Made by a program: the position numbers and the translations under genes. Below the pieces are notes generated by a model. That model did not search any database. It had not been told where the DNA came from and was given only the letters and a program-made list of their open reading frames with translations. A stretch of DNA of 64,000 bases from Gautieria morchelliformis. Lineage: Eukaryota > Basidiomycota > Agaricomycetes > Gomphales > Gomphaceae. The stretch's first letter is position 1. Each line of letters opens with the position of its first letter. Of this stretch, positions 55,656-64,000 are shown one piece after another. The DNA is taken from positions 62,001 to 126,000 of the forward strand of contig WHVA01000260.1 of assembly GCA_015179125.1 (NCBI GenBank), written 5' to 3'.

Positions 55656-56253
55656 TGTTAGCAACTCAGGGGCTATGGCAGGGAAGGTTTGGTCGAGTTC
55701 TTAGAAAGCTAGAATAAAATACACTCTCTCAGTGAATTTATTGTCACTGTTATATTAATACAATACCTAGAATCAAATACACTACATGATTTTCAGTCAA
55801 CATGTTATGAGAATACAAAGAATACTACTCGCCTCTCTCAGTGAATTTATTGTCACTGTTATATTAATACAATACCTAGAATCAAATACACTACATGATT
55901 TTCAGTCAACATGTTATGAGAATACAAAGAATACTACTCGCCTCTCTCAGTGAATTTATTGTCACTGGGAGAGGAGTATTATTCTGTCTCAGAGAGCATA
56001 TACGTGCACCCGGCCCTTTAGCGCCCAAGGGCTCGCGCATCGAAGTCATTTCAAACTCCGCTGGGTGCAGCTGCCTGTGAAAATAGAAATAACAGAATGA
56101 AATGGAAAGGTAGAGAGTGACTAGAAAATTTGGAAAATAAGCAGAGAAGTGAATGCATGGTACAAGAACAATATGAGAAAAGATTGAAACACCATACAAT
56201 AAATCGAACATATTATGCTTGATTTTGGTGCAGGAGCATAAATGCACCCAACA
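55656..56253 (-). repeat. Copia F 3' LTR with a 109 bp tandem duplication
   Basis: 598 bp, TGTTAGCAACTC...GCACCCAACA on the plus strand (minus-strand start TGTTGGGTGC). A 109 bp unit (55724-55832) is repeated exactly at 55833-55941 and begins a third time. Each unit starts CTCTCTCAGTGA, and the last copy is followed by TCACTGGGAGAG, nearly its reverse complement. Confidence 0.85.
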
Positions 56254-56266
56254 TGCCCCCTCAAGC

Positions 56267-59200
56267 TTAATATATTCCGATTCTCTCGTTGAGGATTCTC
56301 ACTCTAGGACTAGGACGTCCTTTAGTGAGAAGATCGGCTAGCATGTGTTCCGTTGGCAGGTACACAAGCTTAATTTCTTTATCTTCGACTATATTTCGGA
56401 TGAAATATAATCTAATGTTGAAATGTTTGGTCCTCATGTGTTGTTGAGTGCCATAGACAATGGCAATGGCTGATTGATTGTCTGAATAAAGTTTGATGGG
56501 ACAATTCAGCGGTTGGAATACTTCAGAAATAAAGTGGCGCATCCATAAGGCTTCTTTGCTCGCATGAGTCAGAGCAACGAATTCGGCTTCAGTTGATGAT
56601 AGGGCTACTATGGATTGTTTTTGGCAACTCCATGATACTGTCCCTCCATCAATCTGAAAAATATAAGCCGAATATGAGTGCCTGTGCTCTTGTGAAGCCC
56701 AATCCGCATCTGAATACCCAATGAGGCCATCTCGATTCTCCCCAAGTGTCAATTTGTAGTCTATCGTGCCTTTTAGATATTTAAAGACACATTTGACTGC
56801 ATTCCAATGAGTTAAACCTGGGTTTTCGAGGAATTGAGAAAGTAATGACACTGCGAATGCAATGTCTGGTCGAGTGGCTACAGCTGCCCACATCAATGAT
56901 CCTATTGCTTGTCTGTATGGAACTCTTGACATCTTCTGTTTGTCTTCGTCTGTGGAAGGGAATTGGTCCCTGGATAATTTAACGGCTGGGTCGAGAGGCG
57001 TGGAAAATGTTTTGGCATCATCCAGATTGAATTTTTTGATGATTTTCTGGATGTATGCGGCTTGTGATATTGCAATCGATTTGTTATTCCAATCTCTTTC
57101 GATTTTGAGGTTCAAAAGCCAGTGAATCTCGCCTAGATCTTTCATGCTGAAGATCTGGGCAAGATCATGCTTTACCCCATCGAGGATTGGTTGACTCTCA
57201 GCTGTGATAGTGAGGTCGTCTACTGCCGTTGCAATAATTGCATGCCCTCTCGGTCCACGTCTGAAAAATACAGCTCCATCCGAAGCTGAGAATCCTAACT
57301 TAAGAAATTCACCACTCAGACGTTTATACCATTCCCTTCCAGACTGTTTGAGGCCGTAAAGTGCTTTCTTCAGCAGGAGGACATCATCTTTGTCTCCGGT
57401 CTCATATCCATACGGCTGTCTCATGTAAATAGGTTCTGGCAGTGTAGCATTCAAATACGCACTGTCCACATCCATTTGGTGAATAGGCCAATTGTTCCTG
57501 GCAGCAATGGCACATATAATCCGTAAGGAAGTCATCCGAGCAACGGGTGCATAGGTTTCATTGTAGTCGACTCCAAAACTTTGTGTAAAGCCTTGGGCGA
57601 CCATCCTTGATCTAGGTGTAATGGGTTTGCCTTCTGGATTACGTTTCCAGAGGAATACCCATCTATTTCCGACAATATTTGCCCCAGGAGGTGGTTTAAC
57701 CACTTCCCATACACCTTTGTCGAGTAGCACCTTATACTCTTTATCCATTGATGCTTTCCACATAGGATCATTTAAGGCTTCATCTGCATTGCTAGGCTCA
57801 GTCTGATTCAAATCTGGCAGCACTTTATCTTTGTTTTGATCGGAGGTCGAAAGTGTACTGATGGCAAGGTTATAATCACTGATGCCGTCAGTTTCAGAGG
57901 GTAAATCTTGTTCGAATAATTTGTCTTGATGGTCCTCAATGTCCTCGTAAGCTAGTGTAGTGATGTCTGCACCAGCATGTCTCTTAGCTTGAGATCTTGT
58001 TACGGGACCACTTGAGGCCGGCTGCTCTTGCTGCTGATGGATCCTTTCGCTTCTCCTTGTTGGAGCAGCTTCTTTAGGTCTGACATCAACAGTCTGACTG
58101 GGTTGCAGCTCCTTCAGACGTTCCTCTGGTTCATCATCGTCAATTTCCTCGATCTTTGCCTCCTCACTGACTAAGCGACTAGGCATGGGTGCTGGCGCCA
58201 AAATGGCCTGTATCACTTTTCTGGACGTAGGTAGCTGTGACTCTTCAATAGAAATGATTGGAGCTTTGCCCCCCTTCATCTCTGAGTCAAATATAACATT
58301 CCGCTCGACAGAAACCTTCTGAGAGTCAGGCCAGTAGATGCAGTGACCATGGCTCTGTCCAGAGATTCCTATCCACCGAGCTCTTTTGGCACGGGCTGCT
58401 AGTTTGTTTCCCTCTTTGACTTTAACGTAGACTTCAATTCCCCACACGTATATGTCTTTCAGGTTCGGTTTCTCGTGATTGATCATTTCAAAAGGGGTTT
58501 TGTCTGGCAAAGCTCTTGTATGCGTCCTATTCCTAAGATAGTTGGCGTGCAAAATTGCATGCCCCCATAGGGTCTTAGGAAGACTTGATTCCAATAGCAT
58601 GGCACGAGCTCTTTCAACTAGAGTTCGGTTTAGACGTTCAGCAACACCATTTGACTCTGGGGTGTCGTGCATGGTTAACCGATGCTTCGTGCCTTGCTTG
58701 GCTAAATGCTGTTCGAATTCCGAGCTTGTGTATTCGCCCCCTCTGTCAGAAACAAGTGCTTTGATATGCACATTCCTCTGTCGAAGCATCAAAGCCTCAT
58801 AGAGTTTGTATTTTGAAAATGCCTCCGATTTGTTTGCCATCAAATAGATAACCGATTCCCTTGAGTAGTCATCGATGAAAGACACATAATAGGATTTCTT
58901 GTCAATTGTGGAGTGTCTTGCTGGTCCCCAGACATCAGAATAAATTCTGTCACCGAATTTTGAAGATCGGCTTCTGGGTTCCTGAGGAAGTGATTTACGT
59001 GCAATCTTGGCTTGAATGCACGCATCGCAAACAACCTTGTCACCTTTTGAGCTCAATTCAATGCCTAATATCATGCCACGGTTGAGCAAATGCTGTAGGG
59101 ACTTTTGTGAAATGTGCCCCATTTTCTGATGTATCTCCATGGCTGACGCGCATATATGCGCTTCGGCACTTGTATGTTGTAAGTCAAATCGATATAAGCC

Positions 59201-59395
59201 ATTCAGCTTTGGTGCTTGCATCAATATCCTGCCTTTGCGATTGGATATTGTGCATTTCTGATCGGCTATCTGAGTGTTATAGCCTGCATCATCGCACCGG
59301 CCGATCGAGATGAGGGTAACAGCCATTTTGGGCGCGTAGAACGTATCCTTCAATGTGATCTTCACAGTCTTATCTCCAATTATATTAGATAGCAC
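56267..59395 (-). CDS. Copia F Pol (integrase, reverse transcriptase, RNase H)
   Basis: 1042 open codons. GAG-pre-integrase domain (HQKMGHISQKSLQHLL, CDACIQAKIARKSL), integrase DDE (SDVWGPARHSTID, SDRGGEYTSSEF, PESNGVAERLNRT), a variable linker, RT (WVFLWKRNPEGKPITPRSRMVAQGF, QMDVDSAYLNATL, KKALYGLKQSGREWYKRL, catalytic AVDDLTITAE) and RNase H (IGYSDADWASQ, ALSSTEAEFVAL, IKLYSDNQSAI). The protease lies just upstream in another frame. No internal stops, so the copy is fairly recent. Confidence 0.93.
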   Translation of the reverse strand: MLSNIIGDKTVKITLKDTFYAPKMAVTLISIGRCDDAGYNTQIADQKCTISNRKGRILMQAPKLNGLYRFDLQHTSAEAHICASAMEIHQKMGHISQKSLQHLLNRGMILGIELSSKGDKVVCDACIQAKIARKSLPQEPRSRSSKFGDRIYSDVWGPARHSTIDKKSYYVSFIDDYSRESVIYLMANKSEAFSKYKLYEALMLRQRNVHIKALVSDRGGEYTSSEFEQHLAKQGTKHRLTMHDTPESNGVAERLNRTLVERARAMLLESSLPKTLWGHAILHANYLRNRTHTRALPDKTPFEMINHEKPNLKDIYVWGIEVYVKVKEGNKLAARAKRARWIGISGQSHGHCIYWPDSQKVSVERNVIFDSEMKGGKAPIISIEESQLPTSRKVIQAILAPAPMPSRLVSEEAKIEEIDDDEPEERLKELQPSQTVDVRPKEAAPTRRSERIHQQQEQPASSGPVTRSQAKRHAGADITTLAYEDIEDHQDKLFEQDLPSETDGISDYNLAISTLSTSDQNKDKVLPDLNQTEPSNADEALNDPMWKASMDKEYKVLLDKGVWEVVKPPPGANIVGNRWVFLWKRNPEGKPITPRSRMVAQGFTQSFGVDYNETYAPVARMTSLRIICAIAARNNWPIHQMDVDSAYLNATLPEPIYMRQPYGYETGDKDDVLLLKKALYGLKQSGREWYKRLSGEFLKLGFSASDGAVFFRRGPRGHAIIATAVDDLTITAESQPILDGVKHDLAQIFSMKDLGEIHWLLNLKIERDWNNKSIAISQAAYIQKIIKKFNLDDAKTFSTPLDPAVKLSRDQFPSTDEDKQKMSRVPYRQAIGSLMWAAVATRPDIAFAVSLLSQFLENPGLTHWNAVKCVFKYLKGTIDYKLTLGENRDGLIGYSDADWASQEHRHSYSAYIFQIDGGTVSWSCQKQSIVALSSTEAEFVALTHASKEALWMRHFISEVFQPLNCPIKLYSDNQSAIAIVYGTQQHMRTKHFNIRLYFIRNIVEDKEIKLVYLPTEHMLADLLTKGRPSPRVRILNERIGIY

Positions 59396-59673
59396 GAGTG
59401 AGCCTGAACCGAAGGCATCAAAGTGCCTTTGTTGGCTGCACGAATTGTGCGCGGCTGTGAGAATGGACTGTAATCCCTCAATAAATTCTTGTGAGGGGTC
59501 ATATGTGCGGTCGTTCCAGTGTCGAGGATAACAACAGTGTCCAAGGATAGACTACTCAAATTGGAGCAGTCAAAGTTGGTGAAAGCGGCTGGACTGCCAC
59601 TCTCATCCTCCTCAGAAGACACTTCTTCGGCAACATTCGCCTTGGCTTTGCCCTTCTTCTTTTTGGCTTTCAA
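59380..59673 (-). CDS. Copia F protease / gag C-terminus
   Basis: Starts in a Lys-rich gag tail (MKAKKKKGKAKAN), then acidic residues, then the protease with DTGTTAHMTPHKNLL. It leaves the frame of pol at GGCACTTTGATGCC; the paralogous copy at about 62226-62240 has GGCACTTTTGATGCC with one more T, which would restore one continuous frame. Confidence 0.85.
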   Translation of the reverse strand: MKAKKKKGKAKANVAEEVSSEEDESGSPAAFTNFDCSNLSSLSLDTVVILDTGTTAHMTPHKNLLRDYSPFSQPRTIRAANKGTLMPSVQAHSCYLI

Positions 59674-59676
59674 TTA

Positions 59677-59979
59677 TAATGTTCACCACACCGGGGGTCG
59701 CCAACAAGGTTCTCACTAGCAGTCCCATAGTATGTCAAAAAAATGTCTATGCTGAGAAATGCAAGAAGGAGCCAACCCAGTGTCTTAAATGCCAAAGATG
59801 ACCACATGTTGTACACTGCTAAGGACACGACACCTGCGGAACGTGCGGAGAGTGGCACAAGACCTCTCTGTCTGTGATCAAACCAAGCAGCACTGTGTCT
59901 CTTGCAGGTCAAATGATCATCCCAGTTGGGCTAGGTCATGCCCTACATTTATGCGCAAGTGTGTGGAGCTGGACACCAG
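59677..59979 (+). pseudogene. LINE ORF1 zinc-knuckle fragment
   Basis: Plus strand reads VYAEKCKKEPTQCLKCQ, CGTCGEWHKTSLC and CVSCRSNDHPSWARSC, three CCHC-type knuckles in the order seen in Tad-like LINE ORF1 proteins, with two stops and a frame change. It abuts copia F on the left and a copia-H-type LTR piece on the right. Confidence 0.65.
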
Positions 59980-60116
59980 TGTAGAGGACAGGAATTATAG
60001 GGGTAGTAGGACTGGACTTGGTGCTCAAACGAATAGACTAGAAATCAATTCACTCCCTCAGTGAATTTAGTTGTCACTAATTATATTATACACTACCTAG
60101 AAATCAATTCACTACA
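59980..60116 (-). repeat. Partial copia-H-type LTR
   Basis: TGTAGAGGACAGGAATTA... matches the left end of LTR H at 63264, including CTCAGTGAATTTAGTTGTCACT. It is truncated on the right, where element D integrase sequence begins. The right boundary is approximate. Confidence 0.6.
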
Positions 60117-61529
60117 AGATTTCTGGGTCAACAAACTCAGATGTCCAGGACCTCAGGCGACAAATTGTCGCCCAGCACCACAATTCACGGGTCGCTGGTC
60201 ATCCTGGGCGATGGAAGACCCTTGAACTTGTCTCATGAAATTACTGGTGGCCCCACATGTCGTGGTATATTGGGGAGTACTCCAAGACGTGCGATTTATG
60301 CCTGTGAACAAAGGCACGAAGGCAGCCACCCCTCGGTGAACTCCATCCACTCCCTGTCCCTGAAGCTTGCTGGGACATGATCAGTGTTGACTTCATTGTG
60401 GAACTGCCTGATGCACATGGCTACGATGCTGTGATGAATGTAGTGGACTCGGTCTCCAAGCGGGCACACTTCATCCACACCAACACCATGATCACCGCAG
60501 CTGGAGCAGTGCGACTTTTCCCACACCATGTCTGGAAGCTGCATGGCCTCCCATGAACAGTGGTGTCAGATCGTGGGGTCCAGTTCATGTGTGAATTAAC
60601 TCGTGAGCTTTATCGCCTGCTGGGAATTCACATCGCAGCCTCCACAGCATACCACCCACAGACTGATGGACAGATGGAGTGACTCAATCAAGAGCTAGAG
60701 CAGTACCTTCGACTCTTTGTCAATGAGTGACAAGACAACTGGGATGACCTCTTGCCCATGGCTGAGTTCCAGTACAACAACCATGTGCATGCTTCCACTC
60801 GTCAATCACCCTTCATGCTGGACACTGGGTGGCACCCACAAATGGGCTTTGAACCACATCAACCTCCATCAAACCTTGAGTCTGTCAATGAATTCAAGGA
60901 ATGCATGGAGGAGTCACTGTCAGAAGCAAAGTCAGCACTGGCAAAGTTGAAGGAGGGAAACATACTATAATCGCCGACATGAACCAGCACCTACATTTTC
61001 ACCGGGTGACAAGGTTTACCTCGATGCAAGTGATATACACACCACCCGTCCTTCAAAAAAGCTAGCTCATCGGCGACTTGGCCCCTACATTGTCGAATGC
61101 CAAGTTGGGTCACAAGCCTACTGTCTCTGCCTCCCGAGGTCTCTGAGTCACCTCCACCCCGTTTTCCCTGTCATTAAGCTCACTCCTGCTCCATCTGATC
61201 CAATCCTGGGTCGGCGACCATCCCCACCACCTCCACCCATCATTAGAGAGGGTGATGAGCACTTTGAAGTTGAACAGGTGTTAGCCAGTCGCATGCAAGC
61301 AAATCACCTCCAGTTCCTCATCAAGTGGAAGGGGTATGGCTATGAAGAGAATTCTTGGGAAAATGAGGGTGATGTCCAAGCTCCTGACCTCATTGCCGAC
61401 TTCTACCGTTCACATCCAGGCGCCCCTCGTCGCATTTGCTCCTTGGAGGCTGTCACCATTCAGAATCGCATCCCTGTTCCACCAGTGGGACTTCATGCGT
61501 CGGGTCGCTGCATTCTAGAGGAGGGGTGA
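60117..61529 (+). pseudogene. Element D integrase and chromodomain
   Basis: Degenerate H2C2 region, then the DDE core (ISVDFIVELPDAHGYDAVMNVVDS; VVSDRGVQFM; HPQTDGQME), then FQYNNHVHASTRQSPFMLDTG, GDKVYLDASDI, KLAHRRLGPYIVECQ, HPVFPVIKL and a chromodomain (HFEVEQVLASRM, FLIKWKGYGYEENSWE), stop TGA 61528-61530 overlapping the LTR. In-frame stops at 60554, 60680 and 60728 are all TGA where CGA (Arg) fits, and one base is missing near 60955. A purine-rich AGAGGAGGGG precedes the LTR. Confidence 0.82.
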
Positions 61530-61975
61530 TGTCAGGGGAACACCAATCACACACTGCTTTATTGTAATGCGCATTATTGCAGTGTGCATTATCACATGCA
61601 TTATCGCATGCATTATTGCAGCGTGTTGTTGGTGGCCCCTGAGCTTCTCCTAGCCTTTGGCATCCTTCTGTCTTGTGTTCCGTTTATTTCCCTTCCTGTT
61701 CCGGCCCCTTCCGACATCATTCCTTCCTTATCTGTCCAGCCCTGTTATCGCTGGCATGATTGCTTATGTAACTCGGGCATTCGGTGATTGGGATAGCATG
61801 CCCGAGTTTACTTATAGTTGTAGTTAGGTGGCGAAGGGGTTCCTTAGAGTTTTCTCTTTGGATCCCCCTTTGCCAGCTATGTCTGTGTCCTGTATATAGT
61901 TCTCTATCTTACTTTGGATCCCCCTTTGCCAGTTTGCCGCTTGAGTGTAGAGCGTCTGCCTAGGTTGCCCTTATA
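61530..61975 (+). repeat. Element D 3' LTR
   Basis: 446 bp copy of 45914-46349, followed by the TSD GTATT (61976-61980). Confidence 0.85.
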
Positions 61976-62150
61976 GTATTGTCAAGGATATGGATGGAGG
62001 GGGGGAGAGAAGGCAGTAGTCAGTGCAAGGCAGCTCACCAATGGGGAAGTCCTCTTTGAACTCAACATGGAGGAGGTGGCGAGATGGCTTAACGAGGCCA
62101 GAAACAGAATTCAGTTCATGAAGGCTCTGGCGCCGGATGCAAACATTGCA
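61976..62150 (+). mobile_element. LINE ORF1 fragment resuming after element D
   Basis: Continues the ORF1 interrupted at 45913: KDMDGG, then after a frame change in GGAGGGGGGG the reading SARQLTNGEVLFELNMEEVARWLNEARNRI. It ends where a copia protease fragment starts. Confidence 0.5.
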
Positions 62151-62335
62151 TATGACTCCTCATAAAAATTTATTGAGGAACTACTGTCAATTATCACAGC
62201 CAAGGACTATCCGAGCAGCCAACAAAGGCACTTTTGATGCCTTTGGCTCAGGACTGCTCGTATTATCCAATAAGGTTGGAGATAAAACAGTAGAGGTCAC
62301 ATTGCAAGATACGTACTATGCGAGCACTCATTGAA
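62151..62335 (+). pseudogene. Copia protease fragment, inverted relative to copia H gag
   Basis: Plus strand reads MTPHKNLLRNYCQLSQP, IRAANKGTFDAFGSG, KVGDKTVEVTLQDTYYA, the same segment as copia F protease/GAG-pre-integrase but on the opposite strand. It stops next to the minus-strand gag end at about 62336, so the junction joins two head-to-head pieces. Confidence 0.75.
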
Positions 62336-63258
62336 ATTGGTGAAGGCAAGATTCCCATCATCACTTTCCTCAGAAGAGGTCTCTTCTTTGGCAACATTCG
62401 CTTTTGCTTTACCCTTCTTCTTCTTTTTGCCTTTGGCTTTTTTCTTCTGATGTGGTCCTTTTCTTTACCACCTCCTTTAGCCCAGCAATTTTTGATAGTG
62501 CGTCCAGGCTTTTTGCAGTTACTGCATGTATGCATCTTCTGCCCCTTCTGGTCCTTCTTAGTAGATGAACCAATAAACACTTGCTCTTCTTGCGGGAGTG
62601 TTTTCTTCCTGTCATACTGAGCCTTTAGTACCCTAATAATGTCATCAGGGACTAAGGGCCTCCCGCATTCTTCAAGCAAAGTGGTGAGGGCATCCATGAC
62701 TGCCTCATAGGATGGTGGAAGTGACGCAAGGATGATATCCATGAATTCTTCTTCAGAAACTCTGGCTCCCATCTCATTAAGACGAGCATATAGGTCTTGG
62801 GCCTTGTCCAAATGATCTCTCAAGTCTCCATCCTCAGGACATCTCATACTGTGGAGTTGTCTCTGCAGGCTGGTGAGGACCATCTTGGGCTTTTTGGTCA
62901 TTTCATTGACCAATGCATCCCAAGTCTCTTTTGCTGTCTTTTGTTTCTGTAGCATCAGAGCTAGTGACTCTGACACTGAGACGATGATTTGGGTTTTGGC
63001 TTGTCCTTCTCTAGCAAGATATCTCTCCAGCCTCTCCTTGGCATTATCTATCTGAGTTTCCTCAGCTTCTGTAAGAATATGGCCTGGGGGCATGACTGGA
63101 GGATCAGAAGGTTGAGTGACTCTCCCTTCTACATGCTTGAGTAGATTTTTGGACTCGAAATAGCTGATGAGAGTGGCTCGCCACAATGGCCAATTACTTC
63201 TATCTGTAGCAAGCTTCTCAACACCAAAAAGTTTCTCTGAAGTGTCTCTGGGGCCCAT
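62336..63258 (-). pseudogene. Copia H Gag
   Basis: MGPRDTSEKLFGVEKLATDRSNW starts a copia-type (UBN2-like) gag: LVNEMTKKPKMVLTSLQRQLHSMRC, DHLDKAQDLYARLNEMG, FMDIILASLPPSYEAVMDALTTL. The knuckle is C-SN-C-KKPG-R-TIKN-C, with Arg where His is expected. The Lys-rich tail changes frame near 62440 (one indel in an A/G-rich run). Protease and pol are missing. Confidence 0.82.
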
Positions 63259-63263
63259 AACCC

Positions 63264-63643
63264 TGTAGAGGACAGGAATTACAGGCAGTAGGACTGGACT
63301 TGGTGGTCAAAAGAATAGACTAGAAATCAATTCACTCTCTCAGTGAATTTAGTTGTCACTGAGAGAGGGGGGAAATGTGTCTTACTGTGCATATACTACC
63401 ACCCGGCCCTTTAGCGCCCATGGCAGTGTGCATCGAAATGATTATGTAAGGGTGCCGGTAGTGAAAAGAAGATAAACAAATCGAAATAGAAGTACAAATC
63501 TTTGATATAAAATTTCGGAAAAATTCTGAAAGATAAAGTAATCATAGTAGAACAATCTGAAAAGAAATCGGACAGAAATACGAATGGTGGAATTTATTTG
63601 GCTTGATTTTGGTGCAGGAGCATAAATTCACCCAGCAAGCTAC
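63264..63643 (-). repeat. Copia H 5' LTR (380 bp)
   Basis: TGTAGAGGAC...ATTCACCCAGCA on the plus strand (minus-strand start TGCTGGGTGAATTTATGC), related to copia F's LTR (shared GGCTTGATTTTGGTGCAGGAGCATAAAT-type text and GGCCCTTTAGCGCCCA). It contains a perfect 12 bp hairpin, CTCTCTCAGTGA / TCACTGAGAGAG, at 63338-63370. Confidence 0.75.
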
Positions 63644-63978
63644 ACCGGACTTTCTGGTCTACGCATTGCTGGCAAGCGGTTTTCTTTCCCTGCAGACACT
63701 GAGTGTTGCACCATCTGCAAGCATTGCATGGCTTGTGCTGTAACAAAAAAATACATAAGTCAAACCCAGACCGAACTGACCCGAGGACTTACCTCTTCAT
63801 CCGACTCCTCCTCGTCTGACTCTTCTGTCGCCTTCCTTTTCTTCATTCTGGAGGCCTTAAGCTTTGCCTTAGCCACACTCCTTTCCAGCACGTGCTTCAC
63901 GACCAGAATCCGAGCTTGCGCTACTGCTGAATCCACAATTACCGGCTCGGGTGACGGGATGTGAAAATTTTGATTCAC
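63644..63978 (-). CDS. Small zinc-cluster-like gene, 3' side cut by copia H
   Basis: ATG 63976-63978 gives MNQNFHIPSPEPVIVDSAVA, a basic helix (VAKAKLKASRMKKRKA) and an acidic SDEEESDEE end. A strong donor (GAGGTAAGT, intron near 63734-63793) leads to an exon reading HKPCNACRWC, then TQCLQGKKTACQQC and VDQKVRCS, a Cys-rich block resembling the zinc-cluster-like proteins common in agaricomycetes. Coding sequence then meets the LTR at 63643, so the rest is missing or displaced. It may be transposon-borne, like the antisense ORF in element B, rather than a host gene. Confidence 0.5.
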
Positions 63979-64000
63979 ATCAGCTTGTCAGATCTTTTCA

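Larger units (their letters stand above)
55656..59676 (-). mobile_element. Copia element F, 5' part lost
   Basis: Minus-strand Ty1/copia element: 3' LTR (55656-56253), polypurine tract (TTGAGGGGGCA, next to the LTR), pol and protease. The left flank is GAACC; no matching right flank exists because the element stops near 59676, where LINE sequence begins, so gag and the 5' LTR are missing. It is inserted in the B-type gag fragment ending at 55655. Confidence 0.85.
45914..61975 (+). mobile_element. Element D: old gypsy chromovirus, now a mosaic
   Basis: Defined by two related LTRs (45914-46349 and 61530-61975), both TGTCAGGGGAACACC...CCCTTATA, and a perfect TSD GTATT (45909-45913 and 61976-61980). 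Only gag (46460-47062), the integrase core (about 60117-60960) and the integrase C terminus with chromodomain (to 61529) remain. The 13 kb between them is filled by other elements and fragments, so large parts of protease and RT are missing. The LTR right end is TA rather than the usual CA. It interrupts a LINE ORF1. Confidence 0.82.

Noticed and set aside
55724..55960. Direct repeats as a CRISPR-like array
   Set aside because: The repeats are 109 bp, adjacent without spacers and lie within a copia LTR of a eukaryote.

Overview
The window looks like nuclear DNA of a basidiomycete fungus, most likely an agaricomycete. Support comes from dense genes broken by many 50-60 bp GT-AG introns, proteins that read as basidiomycete versions of conserved eukaryotic factors, and a repeat fraction of Ty3/gypsy chromoviruses, Ty1/copia elements, a Tad-like LINE and a hAT element. 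I cannot name the species. All exon structures and products were read by eye; no database search was run.

Bases 1-21214 are a compact housekeeping block of ten genes on alternating strands: an EDE1-like endocytic scaffold (-, cut by the window edge), a RAD57/XRCC3-type recombinase (-), a uridine phosphorylase (+), a class V myosin (-), Golgi tether subunit COG4 (+), ESCRT-III subunit VPS2 (-), a UMP kinase (+, apparently frameshifted), a DAG/sphingoid-base kinase-like protein (-), an omega-amidase of the nitrilase family (+) and a type I DnaJ (+). Spacers are 50-460 bp and several promoters are shared by divergent genes (92 bp between the myosin and COG4). Four of the ten genes act in vesicle or membrane traffic.

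Bases 21215-63643 are almost entirely nested mobile DNA. Its layers can be separated by target-site duplications (TSDs) that are directly visible. Element A (22682-36096, TSD AACAC) is a gypsy chromovirus with gag-pro, pol and a third ORF; it is split by two solo LTRs and a 1.7 kb hAT element. Element B (36480-44528, TSD GTCAG) is a young gypsy element with identical 701 bp LTRs, a probable -1 frameshift site between gag and pol, and a large antisense ORF encoding a coiled-coil, zinc-cluster-like protein. Element D (45914-61975, TSD GTATT) is an old gypsy element turned into a mosaic by a pol-deleted gypsy derivative (C), a degenerate B-type LTR that itself holds three solo LTRs, a copia element (F) and LINE debris. 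Fragments of one LINE ORF1 lie between B and D. Another copia element (H) ends at 63643, where it appears to truncate a small zinc-cluster-like gene running to the window end.

Three patterns cross feature boundaries. Element A's coding DNA is packed with short perfect hairpins. Element B carries the pentamer TTCCG about 20-fold above chance in both LTRs and genes. A 1.48 kb solo LTR, present twice, has an array of 15 TCACNTGA sites. Separately, every frameshift I could resolve looks like a single-base loss, usually in a homopolymer, including one in the UMP kinase gene; this suggests uncorrected sequencing error. The internal stop codons in the older elements can each be explained by one C-to-T change.
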